Source of the DNA: Rubrobacter calidifluminis
GTDB lineage: Bacteria; Actinomycetota; Rubrobacteria; Rubrobacterales; Rubrobacteraceae
Direction: 5' to 3'
Assembly: GCF_028617075.1 (NCBI RefSeq)
Contig: NZ_JAQKGV010000019.1
Span: forward strand, 1-46,984
Length of the DNA: 46,984 bases
The notes under the pieces: generated by a model
Database searches by the model: none
What the model was told of the DNA's origin: nothing
Seen by the model: only the letters and a program-made list of their open reading frames with translations
Made by a program: the position numbers and the translations under genes
Shown: piece after piece, positions 24,707 through 33,618 of the stretch
How positions within the stretch are numbered: the stretch's first letter is position 1
Layout of the letters: every line of letters begins with the position of its first letter

Positions 24707-25755
24707 AAGACCGAAGAGGGGCCGGCCGCCACCCGGCCGAGGCGTTGACTTGCTTTTGCAGAGACGTTCTGACGAGCCTCGGCGTGCCCGACGAAGATGC
24801 CGCTGTGGTAGCCGACTCGCTCGTGCGCGCCAATCTGGAAGGCAAGGATAGTCACGGCATAAGCCGGCTTCCGATCTACGCCAAACGCATACGGGAATGT
24901 AGAATCTCCGCCCGGCCGGACATCTGCATAGATCGAGACGGGGCGGTGCTGAAAGTAGATGGCGGTAACGGGCTGGGGCAGGTGGTTTCGTACAAGGCAC
25001 TCCAGGCTGCTTTTCCGGTAGCAAGAGAAACCGGGATAGCAGCGGTGGCGGTGAGAAACAGCAACCACTTCGGGGCCGCATCCTACTACTGCCAGATGGC
25101 GTGCCGGGAGGGCATGGCTCTCATCGCTACCACCAATTCACCCCCGGGCATAGCTCCCTGGGGCGGCAAGAGAGCCTACCTGGGGACCAATCCCGTAGCC
25201 TTTGGCTTTCCTACCCGGCGGGAACCGCCGGTCATCGTGGACATGTCCTCTAGCATCGTAGCCCGCGGCAAGATCATCTTGGCCGCAGCGGAGGGTCGTG
25301 AGATACCCCAGGATTGGGCGATTGACGAAGAGGGGTTGCCCACCACCGATGCGGAAGCCGCACTCAGAGGGGCTGTACTTCCACTCGGCGGTCCCAAAGG
25401 CTACGCCTTGGCCGTCGCTGTTGAGATGCTCTCGGGTGTGCTCTCCGGAGCTGCTTTCGGTCCTCACGTCAACAACCTGTACAAGGATGGCGATCCGCCG
25501 GCCAACGTCGGGCACAGCTTCATCCTGATCGATGTGGAGCATCTTATGCCTCTGGAGGAGTACTACGCTAGGCTTGAGCGGTTCATTAGAGAGATGAAGT
25601 CGCATCCGAAAGCCAGAGGGACAGAAGAGATCCTATACCCTGGTGAGCGCAGCTATCGCACCTATATGAACAGACTCCGGGAAGGCGTTACGCTGAACCC
25701 GAGCCTGAAGAGTATGCTGAATGATATCGGTCGTGCCTGTGGGGTGAACCTCTGA
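24691..25755 (+). CDS. comC: (R)-sulfolactate dehydrogenase-like Ldh_2-family oxidoreductase (ComC)
   Basis: A 354-residue member of the malate/L-sulfolactate dehydrogenase (Ldh_2) family, whose fold is unrelated to ordinary lactate dehydrogenase. Signatures are DSHGISRLPIYAKRI near residue 55, VAVRNSNHFGAASYYCQMAC near 115 with the active-site His, GTNPVAFGFPTR, MSSSIVARGKI and PLGGPKGYALAVAVEMLSG. The GTG start overlaps the end of slcC by 16 bases and has a GGGGG-rich site. ComC reduces sulfopyruvate to (R)-sulfolactate, completing inversion of the (S)-isomer. The gene order suyA-suyB-regulator-slcC-comC makes this the likeliest role. Malate, ureidoglycolate and other 2-hydroxy acids are used by relatives. 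Confidence 0.82.
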   Translation: MPGNLKDRRGAGRHPAEALTCFCRDVLTSLGVPDEDAAVVADSLVRANLEGKDSHGISRLPIYAKRIRECRISARPDICIDRDGAVLKVDGGNGLGQVVSYKALQAAFPVARETGIAAVAVRNSNHFGAASYYCQMACREGMALIATTNSPPGIAPWGGKRAYLGTNPVAFGFPTRREPPVIVDMSSSIVARGKIILAAAEGREIPQDWAIDEEGLPTTDAEAALRGAVLPLGGPKGYALAVAVEMLSGVLSGAAFGPHVNNLYKDGDPPANVGHSFILIDVEHLMPLEEYYARLERFIREMKSHPKARGTEEILYPGERSYRTYMNRLREGVTLNPSLKSMLNDIGRACGVNL

Positions 25756-25950
25756 TCATTTGGCAGCAGTTAGCGGAGAGCCGGAGCGAAACAGGTAGTC
25801 TTGGTGCTGCGCGCCTAGAGCCAATCAGTGAACCCATCGGGTAGCGGAAGCTGGAGCCTTTGTGGTTTTCATCCCGCTTTTATAGCCAAGACCGAGCAGG
25901 AAGAAAGAGTCGATGTTGATGGGATGGCTAATGACAACAGCTATACAGAA

Positions 25951-27303
25951 CTATTCTTCTGCAGAGGCCATCATTGTGTGGCGAACCCTATCCTCCTCCG
26001 CTTCTGCGATATCGTTCCTGAACGTCTCCGTGGCCAGATAGGTACACGCGAAGGATAGCAGAGATATAGCGGCCAGAAACGCGGCGACGAGCCAGGGTTT
26101 TCCTCCTCCAGCCGCAAGCAGGGAGGTGGCGATCAGCGGCGTCACCCCTCCGACTATTGACGAAAGCTGGTAGGCAATGGAAACCCCGCTGTAGCGCACC
26201 TGTGTGCCGAACAATTCGGTGAAGAAGACCGACTGTACGGCAAATACTAGGGTAGGGCCAAAAATGTAACCTGCGATGATGGCCAGCCATATCAAGGCTA
26301 GCACCCTGGTGTCCAACAACAGGAAGAAAGGGAAAGCGAAGAGCACGAGGAATCCAGTGCCCGCCATGTAGACGGGGCGGCGTCCGACGCGGTCGGAGAT
26401 CGCCCCAAAGAGCGGGCAGACGAGCACGCCGATAGCAGAGGCGATCAGGATGCCGCTCAATCCCGTACTCTTCGAGAGCCCCAGTTGGGTGGTCAGATAG
26501 GCGATCCCGAAGGCGTTTATGATGTTAGAGGAGACAGTTTCGGCGAGACGCGCCCCGAGGGTCAGGAATATATTCTTCGGGTAAGATCTCAACAACTCGA
26601 AGAGCGGGATTCTGGCTTCGTTTCCCTCTTTCTTCATCCGGGTAAACGCCGGGGTTTCCGCGATGCGCACGCGTATGTACAGTCCCACACCCAGCAGCAG
26701 GACGCTGATCAGAAACGGCACGCGCCAGCCCCAGGACAGTAACTGGCTCTGCGGGAGCAGGGAGACGAGGGCGAAGACTCCGGTCGCGAGCAAAATCCCC
26801 GCCGAGGCCGCCGATTGGGGCACCCCGGCCCAAAAACCTCGCTGGTTCCTCGGAGAGTGCTCGATGGTCATCAGGGCCGCTCCGCCGTACTCGCCCCCTA
26901 GACCAATGCCCTGCAACAGGCGCAGGACGACGAGGAGGATGGGCGCCCAGATTCCGATGGATTGGTAGGTGGGGAGAAGGCCGATCAGAAACGTGCCGCC
27001 GCCCATAATGAGTATGCTGAGGATCAGCATGGCTTTGCGCCCCAGCCTGTCGCCATAGTGGCCGAAGATCGCCCCGCCCACAGGCCGCATCACAAAGCCG
27101 ACCCCGAAGGTCGCGAAAGCGGCTATGGTCCCCACGGTTGGATCGAAGTTAGGGAAAAACAGCTCGTTAAAAACAAGGGCCGACGCCGTTCCGTACAGGA
27201 AAAAATCGTACCATTCCATAAGGGCTCCGGCGAAACTCGCCGTTGCCACCTTTCTCATGGAAACCCTCTCCCCTCTCTGCTTACCACCCAACCTATCCAT
27301 CAC
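25951..27303 (-). CDS. MFS transporter, metabolite:H+ symporter (ProP/ShiA-like)
   Basis: A 450-residue, 12-helix carrier of the MHS group. It has FAGALMEWYDFFLYGTASAL in helix 1, FGVGFVMRPVGGAIFGHYGD and RLGRKAML as the A-motif, LQGIGLGGEYGGAALMTIEH in helix 4/5, and RGFWAGVPQSAASAGILLAT. These match citrate, alpha-ketoglutarate, shikimate and proline/betaine porters. A GTG (27303) and an ATG (27300) both follow GGAGG. It is the last gene of the minus operon, facing comC tail to tail across 195 bases. It may export or import an organic acid tied to the operon's alcohol dehydrogenase. The substrate is unknown. Confidence 0.85.
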   Translation of the reverse strand: MMDRLGGKQRGERVSMRKVATASFAGALMEWYDFFLYGTASALVFNELFFPNFDPTVGTIAAFATFGVGFVMRPVGGAIFGHYGDRLGRKAMLILSILIMGGGTFLIGLLPTYQSIGIWAPILLVVLRLLQGIGLGGEYGGAALMTIEHSPRNQRGFWAGVPQSAASAGILLATGVFALVSLLPQSQLLSWGWRVPFLISVLLLGVGLYIRVRIAETPAFTRMKKEGNEARIPLFELLRSYPKNIFLTLGARLAETVSSNIINAFGIAYLTTQLGLSKSTGLSGILIASAIGVLVCPLFGAISDRVGRRPVYMAGTGFLVLFAFPFFLLLDTRVLALIWLAIIAGYIFGPTLVFAVQSVFFTELFGTQVRYSGVSIAYQLSSIVGGVTPLIATSLLAAGGGKPWLVAAFLAAISLLSFACTYLATETFRNDIAEAEEDRVRHTMMASAEE

Positions 27304-27364
27304 ATTTCACCTCCTTAGGCAACCGACAAAGAGTGCATATGCCGAAGAGCGCACCAGCCCCCGA

Positions 27365-28396
27365 TCACCGCTCGACACTGACCTGCACCTTGACACTGTA
27401 GGCGGGATTCAGGGCCTCCTCGTATGCTTCCCGGACGTGTTCGAGAGGAAAAACTTTGCTTGAAATCAAACGTCCGTAGATCTGCCCGTTGGACCCTGAG
27501 AGGATTGAGACCGCTCTTTCTATGTCCGCCATCGTGTACATCTGGCTGCCGACGACTCTGGTTTCGTACCGGCTCATGAGGTACAGTCCCATGTCCTGAG
27601 ACCTCTCGAAGGTGCCGACGAGAACGACCGCTGCAGGAGCCGGTACAAGGTCCATGAGGGAGCTGACAACCTCCAGCCTCCCGGTGCATTCGAAAACCAC
27701 CGCCTGATGTCTTGATCCGAGCGCCCACTCAAGCTCAGATACCGCAGAGACAACCTCGAAGCCCAAGTCCTCGGCGAACTCGGTTCTGCGCGGGTTGATC
27801 TCCACGAAATGCACGTCTGCGCCGTAGGCTTCCCGCGCGTGCATTCCTACGAGCAAACCGATCGGTCCCGCGCCGGTGACCACCACCGGCTGGTCGCGTG
27901 CGATCCCCACCAGCGATGCCGCGTGAACGGCCACCGCGAGTGGTTCGCACAGGGCGCCCTTTCTGAGATCGAACCCTTCCGGCAGGGGAATCACGTTCTC
28001 AACTGGCACACTGACGATGTCTGCGAGCCCACCGGGTCTTTGAAATCCGATCACTTGGCGGTTCAGACAAATGTTGGGCCGATTCAACCTGCAGTGGGCG
28101 CAGACCTTGCAGGGGACCAAGGGCGTAAACGTAACCGGCTCTCCTACCTCCAGTCCGGTATCCTCCGGGGCCCAGTAGACTCTCCCCGCACACTCGTGGC
28201 CCAGTACAACAGGGGCCCTCACCCTCGGATGTCTTCCCAGGAAGACGTGCAGGTCCGAACCACACACACCGACGATGGAGACCGCCACCAGAACCTCGTC
28301 CGGCATCCGCGAGGGTTCGACCGTCTCTGTGATCGTGAAATTCCTCGTCCCGGTCAAGACTACCCGTCTCATCTTCCTGCGTAGGTTCTCAGTCAT
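27365..28396 (-). CDS. Zinc-dependent alcohol dehydrogenase (threonine/sorbitol dehydrogenase-like)
   Basis: A 343-residue medium-chain dehydrogenase. The start is the ATG at 28394-28396, one base after the kinase stop and within its AAGGATGAG site, because the longer frame has no family similarity upstream. Catalytic zinc ligands are in VGVCGSDLHVF and LGHECAG with the later Glu in LCEPLAVAVHA. The structural zinc uses CKVCAHCRLNRPNIC, and the cofactor loop is VVVTGAGPIGLLVGMHAREA. It oxidises a secondary alcohol of a sugar, polyol or hydroxy acid. Within the isomerase-aldolase-kinase operon it may process the aldehyde or polyol released by the aldolase. Confidence 0.87.
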   Translation of the reverse strand: MTENLRRKMRRVVLTGTRNFTITETVEPSRMPDEVLVAVSIVGVCGSDLHVFLGRHPRVRAPVVLGHECAGRVYWAPEDTGLEVGEPVTFTPLVPCKVCAHCRLNRPNICLNRQVIGFQRPGGLADIVSVPVENVIPLPEGFDLRKGALCEPLAVAVHAASLVGIARDQPVVVTGAGPIGLLVGMHAREAYGADVHFVEINPRRTEFAEDLGFEVVSAVSELEWALGSRHQAVVFECTGRLEVVSSLMDLVPAPAAVVLVGTFERSQDMGLYLMSRYETRVVGSQMYTMADIERAVSILSGSNGQIYGRLISSKVFPLEHVREAYEEALNPAYSVKVQVSVER

Positions 28397-28397
28397 C

Positions 28398-29888
28398 TCA
28401 TCCTTCCTTGAGAGTCGGAGGCAAGGGTAAACGTAAGATTTCGAGGTATGCCTCATAAGCTTGTGACATCTGCTCCGCGCGCGAAGGGTCGGGCTCGTAG
28501 CTTCGGCTACCACGCAGGCTCCTATCTGCGATTTCACACAGGGACTTGCAGACACCTGCGCCGACGGCGGCGCAGATCGCGGCTCCCCAGGCCCCGGTCT
28601 CGGCGACAGGGCTGACGGTCACGGTGTTCCACAAAGCGTCTGCGAATATCTGGCTCAAAGTCTGGCTACGGGTTCCTCCTCCAGACAGCAGGACATTATC
28701 GAATCGTGATCCAAGCCTAGAAGCTTGGTGTTTGTGGTCGAATGCCACCCCTTCCATCAGGGCTTTGACCATGTGTCCCCGGGTGTGCCAACTTCTCAAG
28801 CCTAGGAAGGCGGCGGCCTTCCAGCTGTTGCCGGAAGAACCATTGATAAAGGGCAGGAAGACAATCTCCGGCCCCTCCCCTAGCAACCGGCTGGCCTCGT
28901 AGTCTGCGAGTTTGAACCGGGAGGTATCCGGATCTTTCCCGGAGCTGACCGGATAGAATTCCTCAACGAACCATCCCAAGTTGGCTGCTGAAGAAGGTGA
29001 ATTGGACATAAGCGCCCAATAACCGGGTGTGGCAAAGCGGCGGCAAACTAGCCCTTCTTTGGCGACTGGCTCGGTGGTGAGGGTTCCGTTTATTCCCCAG
29101 GTGCCACTCACCATGCAGAGTCGGCCGGGATGCGTGCATCCTGTACCCAGCATGCTCGCCAAGGCATCAACCAGACCGCCCACCACCGGGGTGCCCGGAT
29201 CGAGGCCTGTGGCTTCCGCCGCTTCACGGGTGACTCTGCCCGCGATCTCGATACTTCCCTTGATTGGAGGAAGCTTTCTGCCGGCCTGTTCCAAACCCAG
29301 CATCTCGAGAAGGTCAACCCGATATTCCCCCGTCGCTATGTCCCCGCAGAAGCTGTTCGCTTCCGTTGGATCGGTCCATATCTCACCCGTGAGCCGCAGG
29401 CGAATCCAATCCTTGCAGTTCAGGATCCAACGGGTCCTCCCGACGCTCTCTGGTTCATGGTGCTGAAGCCAGGCGAAGAGGGGAGCGGGTGAACCCGGGC
29501 GTGGCGACCTGCCGGTCGTGCGGAGTAGAGCTTCTTGTAATCCTTGCGCACGCCAGCCCTCCAGAATCGATGAAGACCGCGAGTCCAGCGAGAGTATGGC
29601 CGCCCTGACCGGGGCATGTTTGTGGTCTACCAAGTAAAGCCCGTCTCCGTGACCGCTCACCCCGACCGCGCTTATGTCTTTGCCTCTGATACCGGATTTC
29701 GAAATGGCTCCCCGGACGGCTCGCACGCAGGTTTCCCACAGGGCTTCCATGTCCCGCTCCACCAGCCCGGGGCTGAGTGTGACCTGAGGACTCTGTGCCG
29801 CCGAGGCTCCTAGAGGATTACCCGTCTCGTCGAATAGAACCGCTCTGGTGTTGGTCAGCCCGCTGTCAATGCCGAGTAGAACAGCCAC
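28398..29888 (-). CDS. FGGY-family carbohydrate kinase
   Basis: A 496-residue sugar kinase. The GTG at 29886-29888 is chosen because it gives MAVLLGIDSGLTNTRAVLFD, the first phosphate loop. The upstream extension of the frame is unrelated sequence overlapping the aldolase gene. The catalytic base is the Asp in GGLVDALASMLGTG. NCKDWIRLRLTGEIWTDPTE and SGGGTRSQTLSQIFADALW are the FGGY signatures of the N- and C-domains. The GLTNTRAV loop is typical of the L-xylulokinase/LsrK-like branch rather than glycerol kinase. It should phosphorylate the ketose made by the isomerase at 30796-32154 so that the aldolase next door can cleave it. Confidence 0.87.
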   Translation of the reverse strand: MAVLLGIDSGLTNTRAVLFDETGNPLGASAAQSPQVTLSPGLVERDMEALWETCVRAVRGAISKSGIRGKDISAVGVSGHGDGLYLVDHKHAPVRAAILSLDSRSSSILEGWRAQGLQEALLRTTGRSPRPGSPAPLFAWLQHHEPESVGRTRWILNCKDWIRLRLTGEIWTDPTEANSFCGDIATGEYRVDLLEMLGLEQAGRKLPPIKGSIEIAGRVTREAAEATGLDPGTPVVGGLVDALASMLGTGCTHPGRLCMVSGTWGINGTLTTEPVAKEGLVCRRFATPGYWALMSNSPSSAANLGWFVEEFYPVSSGKDPDTSRFKLADYEASRLLGEGPEIVFLPFINGSSGNSWKAAAFLGLRSWHTRGHMVKALMEGVAFDHKHQASRLGSRFDNVLLSGGGTRSQTLSQIFADALWNTVTVSPVAETGAWGAAICAAVGAGVCKSLCEIADRSLRGSRSYEPDPSRAEQMSQAYEAYLEILRLPLPPTLKEG

Positions 29889-29896
29889 GCTTATCC

Positions 29897-30808
29897 TCAG
29901 CCGTTCCCCGGTATATGTGCCGACGCTCCGGTGGCCGTATACTCCCGATGTATGATATTGCGTAGCTTCACGGAGATTGATTGGGCGTCCTCTGCCTGCC
30001 AGAGGTTCCTCCCGTAGACCACGCCGCGGGCACCCGATTCCATACAGTCGAGGGTGGTTCCAAGCAGGGCTTCTTCCGAACCCACTTTTGGGCCTCCGAG
30101 GACAAGCACGGGGACGGGATGACATCCCTCAACGATCCGACGCATACTTTTCCGAGTTCCCGGGTATTCGGTCTTGATCAAGTCTGCACCGAGCTCTGCA
30201 GCCATCCTGCATCCCCAGAGTAGTTCTTCCGGATCACGTCTACCTCGTTGAGAGCGCGATCCCCACGTTACCACCTCCACCATCACTCCCATCCCCACAC
30301 TGTGGGCTCTCACCACGCTCTCCGAGATGGCTCTGGCATTGTGCGAGATAAGCTCTCCTCCAGCGCCCACCGCCAGAAACATCGCTATGGCATCGACGCC
30401 ACGAGCAGCGGCGGCTTCAGGATGGCAAAGAACCCGGTAGTGCTCTCCGAGTCCTTTTACCCGCTCTTCGACGATCAGAAAATCCGTTCTGACGATGATC
30501 GAAGGAGCTCCGTGGAAGGAGAATAGATGCGCGGTGCGTTCAAGTGCACCTAGAGATAGCAACACGCCCTGCGGCTCACAGGAGATCAATCTCTTTGCGG
30601 TATCGAGAACGCGCTCGTTTCCAGGTCGAACCCCAGTGACCAGCCCGTGATCCATCGCCGCCACGAACGCATTCCCGCTCTTCCGGTCAAAGAGCCTACC
30701 AGCTCGTACCAAGCTTCCTGTCATGAATGGATCCTTCCCCGAGATCTTCACGTAGGATGTCTGCTCTGGCTCCGGTGAGGCAGTGTCCCCTTCTCCTAAT
30801 ATATCCAC
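29897..30808 (-). CDS. Class I aldolase, DeoC/LacD/LsrF-like family
   Basis: A 303-residue TIM-barrel aldolase. It shows AFVAAMDHGLVTGVRPGNER near residue 50, IVRTDFLIVEERVKG, ARGVDAIAMFLAVGAGGE, VEVVTWGSRSQRGRRDPEEL, the Schiff-base lysine region ADLIKTEYPG, VLVLGGPKVGSEEALL and GARGVVYGRNLWQ. These are the hallmarks of the class I fructose-bisphosphate/LsrF/LacD group. The GTG start lies 13 bases inside the isomerase gene. The enzyme probably cleaves a phosphorylated ketose into dihydroxyacetone phosphate and an aldehyde. E. coli YihT, which yields sulfolactaldehyde, is a functional analogue in the same broad superfamily, but this protein looks closer to LsrF. Confidence 0.82.
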   Translation of the reverse strand: MDILGEGDTASPEPEQTSYVKISGKDPFMTGSLVRAGRLFDRKSGNAFVAAMDHGLVTGVRPGNERVLDTAKRLISCEPQGVLLSLGALERTAHLFSFHGAPSIIVRTDFLIVEERVKGLGEHYRVLCHPEAAAARGVDAIAMFLAVGAGGELISHNARAISESVVRAHSVGMGVMVEVVTWGSRSQRGRRDPEELLWGCRMAAELGADLIKTEYPGTRKSMRRIVEGCHPVPVLVLGGPKVGSEEALLGTTLDCMESGARGVVYGRNLWQAEDAQSISVKLRNIIHREYTATGASAHIPGNG

Positions 30809-32154
30809 TTTGCACCTACCTGTCGCGCGAAACGCGTGAAGAGGTTCTGATGGTGACCGGGAAAAACCGTGACATGGTGGGGCATACCTTCGTGACAGAG
30901 CTTATGGAAGAATCCCTGCACGCTGGTGTCCTCAAGCTCAACACGGCCGTTGGTGCCCAGCAAGTCCCGATCAGGAGGCACAGTCACTCCATTACGGGCG
31001 AACATCCTGTAACCTCCATCCATGCTCCAAATCCTGCACAACGTGACTGGACGCCCCGGCTCCAGTGTGGCGTTGACCACCACCGGTTTGGGTATGTTGA
31101 AGTGTCTGGCGAGGCGAGGACCTCGGGAGTCCCCCACCGGGTAGCACATCTCCAGCGGGGCGTTCCCCATGTGCCAAGTTGTTACCGTGCTATCGTCGTG
31201 CTCCAACCAATCTGAGATATATCCCGTACCGATACCCAGCCAACTACCCACCAGAGAGAGCAGGGCTCCTTCGACATCTCCCTCCATCGCGGTGGGCAAA
31301 CCATTCATGTTGAGCCTGACGAGCGCTAGGTATACCCACTGGCCGATAATCTCCGGAAGCTCCGGCCACTCCCGGAGCGCGAGCGCGTCGAGGCCCTCTT
31401 CGGTGGATATCTGGGTCAGCGCCAGATAGATGCGGGAGTTGACCGGAAGCTCCGAGGTGGTCACGTCCTCATCGAACGGCAGCCCGAGCGAGAGAACCTC
31501 TCGGACATCCTCTTCGATTCTCCTCTCGGATATCGATTCTGCAACCTGTAGCAGCTCGTGGATTGAGAAGTGGCGCACCTGTACGCCCATGCTGTAACCC
31601 AACGCGAACTGATCTCCACGCATGGCGAGGTACCCCGGGGCCTGGCCACCGATCGTGCCTATCTTGGCGGTTCTCAGCCGGGCCGTGGTTCTCGTGCAGC
31701 GGATCGCTTCGTCGAGTTCCCCGAGTAACTCTTCTTCTTGAGGACTTCCGTAGAGTATCTCGAAGGGATGCCCAAAACGCCGTAGGATAGAGGCGAAGAG
31801 GTGGGTGCCAACGAGTGAGTTGGAGATCTCCCTGGGACCGCCATGCCGTTCGGGCGTTGCCCAGAGGACAATCGGGAGTGGCCATCTCTGGGCGAGCTCC
31901 GGAGCCAGCCGTCCGTCGCTGATTGTGGTCTGTACGGCGACGAGCACCTCGCACCCGACATCGCGGCACTCGTCCAGAGCTCGAAGCAGGGAATGCGTAT
32001 CAACCGCCTTGCCCAGAGCCGTGTAGTCATAGGGGGAGTTCTCGAAGAACGCGAGCACCCGTCTCTCCATCTCCTTGCCCCAGCCCTGATCGAAGCCCGG
32101 GCGTTTCCTTCCTAAGAAGAGTACTCCAACTCTGGTATCTCTGGTCTCCTTCAA
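30796..32154 (-). CDS. L-fucose/L-arabinose isomerase-like protein
   Basis: A 452-residue protein of the FucI-related (COG2407) group. The N-terminal half has the alternating flavodoxin-like segments RVGVLFLGRKRPGFDQGW, CEVLVAVQTTISDGRLAPEL and TAKIGTIGGQAPG. The C-terminal half holds the metal site: Glu in PTAMEGDVEGALLSL, Asp in GTGYISDWLEHDD, and His in TTWHMGNAPLEMC, with a further His-rich stretch (GMPHHVTVFPGHHQN) near the end. It should interconvert an aldose and a ketose. It is followed by the aldolase and FGGY kinase, a complete isomerase-kinase-aldolase set. The sugar is unknown. This family is broad and includes proteins of unassigned substrate, so fucose specificity should not be assumed. 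Confidence 0.8.
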   Translation of the reverse strand: MKETRDTRVGVLFLGRKRPGFDQGWGKEMERRVLAFFENSPYDYTALGKAVDTHSLLRALDECRDVGCEVLVAVQTTISDGRLAPELAQRWPLPIVLWATPERHGGPREISNSLVGTHLFASILRRFGHPFEILYGSPQEEELLGELDEAIRCTRTTARLRTAKIGTIGGQAPGYLAMRGDQFALGYSMGVQVRHFSIHELLQVAESISERRIEEDVREVLSLGLPFDEDVTTSELPVNSRIYLALTQISTEEGLDALALREWPELPEIIGQWVYLALVRLNMNGLPTAMEGDVEGALLSLVGSWLGIGTGYISDWLEHDDSTVTTWHMGNAPLEMCYPVGDSRGPRLARHFNIPKPVVVNATLEPGRPVTLCRIWSMDGGYRMFARNGVTVPPDRDLLGTNGRVELEDTSVQGFFHKLCHEGMPHHVTVFPGHHQNLFTRFARQVGAKWIY

Positions 32155-32173
32155 AGTCCCTCCCCTGGAACGG

Positions 32174-33547
32174 TTATCCGCGCTGGGTGGTTGTTTGGAC
32201 CGCCGCGTGCTTTTCTCCCAGAGCCAATTCTGTCTCTATCTCTTCGAGGCTTCTCCCCTTGGTTTCGGGAACGAAGCGGAATGCGAAGAGGAAAGCTGCT
32301 AGCGCGATCACAGCAAAGATAAAGAACACTACCGCGGGACCTGCTGAGGCGGCTAGCACCGGGAAGAACTGCCCTACGAGGAAGTTCCCCGCCCAGTTTC
32401 CGAATGTTGCGATCCCCATCGCCGTCGCTCTCATCCGGAGCGGGAAGATCTCTCCGAGCATGACCCACATGATCCCACCCCAGCTGAGGGAATAGACGGC
32501 CTTGAAGATTACGAAAGCGGCTATGGCGAGCCAGCCTGCACCGCCACGCTGGCCACCCACCAAGAAGTCCAGGCCAAGAATTGCCGTACACAGAAACTGC
32601 CCCAGAGCCCCGAGTATGAGCGGTTTTCTGCGGCCTATCCTGTCGACGACTAGGAGCAGCATGATCACCGTGATGAACACGGTCCAGGCTCCCAGGCCTG
32701 CGTTGATAGTCAGCGCACTGGCGTTGTTGAAGCCCAGGTCTTTGAAGATCGTAGGGGCATAGTAGATTATCGTGTTTATGCCCATTATCTGCTGGAACAC
32801 CGCCAGTCCCAGTCCTATGAACAGTATGCGACGCAGGCGCGGCGAACTGAGAACTACTCGCCAGTTCAGTTGTCTACGCTCTTCCTCGTTTACGCGTTTT
32901 ATTTCCTCTAACTCTGCGTCGAGCTCGTTTGGGGTGCGACTCTCACTCAGCACCCTGCGTGCATCCTGTTCACGCCCTCTCTTGACGAGCCAGCGTGGGC
33001 TTTCTGGCAGAAACAGGCTCCCGGCTAGGAGTGCCGCGGCCGGAACCGCAGCCAAACCGAACATCCACCGCCAAGCGCCAAACTGGCCGAGCGCCAGGCT
33101 GACCAAGTATGCTATGAATATGCCGGTGGATATCATGAGCTGGTTGAGACCAGAAAGCCTGCCTCGCATTCCGGCCGGAGCAAGCTCCGATAGGTAGACG
33201 GGCACCAGGACCGAGACGTTGCCGACTGTTAGCCCCATGAGAAAGCGGAAGAAGATGACCACGCCTGCATTCGGTGCGGCTCCGGCACCAACGGCTCCGA
33301 TCCCGAATACCGCGGCTGCTAGGATCAACAGTCCCCGACGGCCCAGTCGGTCGGAGGCCGGGCCGCATAAGACGGCGCCCACCGCTGCTCCCATCAGCAG
33401 GGAGCTGGTCACCAGTCCCTCCTGCGCCGGTGTCAAGTGAAGGTCGGGCACCAGAAACAGTAGAGCCCCGGCGACGGTGCCAAGGTCGTACCCAAAGAGC
33501 AAGCCTCCCAGCGCACCGAACAGGTAAGTTAGCTTGCTGAGCTTCAT
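32174..33547 (-). CDS. Sugar porter family MFS transporter (XylE/AraE-like)
   Basis: A 457-residue proton-sugar symporter with all the family marks: LFGALGGLLFGYDLGTVAGA (helix 1), ASDRLGRRGLLI (A-motif), PVYLSELAPAGMRGRLSGLN (helix 4/5), LPESPRWLVKRGREQDA (PESPR motif), FQQIMGINTIIYYAPTIF (QQ-x-GxN-x-YY sugar site) and FVPETKGRSLEEIE (PETKG). It lies between the glycosidase and the isomerase, 19 bases before the latter. It most likely takes up the monosaccharide freed outside the cell by the GH2 enzyme. Confidence 0.92.
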   Translation of the reverse strand: MKLSKLTYLFGALGGLLFGYDLGTVAGALLFLVPDLHLTPAQEGLVTSSLLMGAAVGAVLCGPASDRLGRRGLLILAAAVFGIGAVGAGAAPNAGVVIFFRFLMGLTVGNVSVLVPVYLSELAPAGMRGRLSGLNQLMISTGIFIAYLVSLALGQFGAWRWMFGLAAVPAAALLAGSLFLPESPRWLVKRGREQDARRVLSESRTPNELDAELEEIKRVNEEERRQLNWRVVLSSPRLRRILFIGLGLAVFQQIMGINTIIYYAPTIFKDLGFNNASALTINAGLGAWTVFITVIMLLLVVDRIGRRKPLILGALGQFLCTAILGLDFLVGGQRGGAGWLAIAAFVIFKAVYSLSWGGIMWVMLGEIFPLRMRATAMGIATFGNWAGNFLVGQFFPVLAASAGPAVVFFIFAVIALAAFLFAFRFVPETKGRSLEEIETELALGEKHAAVQTTTQRG

Positions 33548-33618
33548 CGTTCGCTCTCCCTTCTATACCAACAACCCACGAATCTGTGCACCTCACTCCC
33601 CGGATGGGCTGCGCCACA

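Noticed and set aside
23807-25081. 424-codon minus-strand frame over slcC and comC
   Set aside because: It lies antisense to two well-supported genes and has shadow-like composition.
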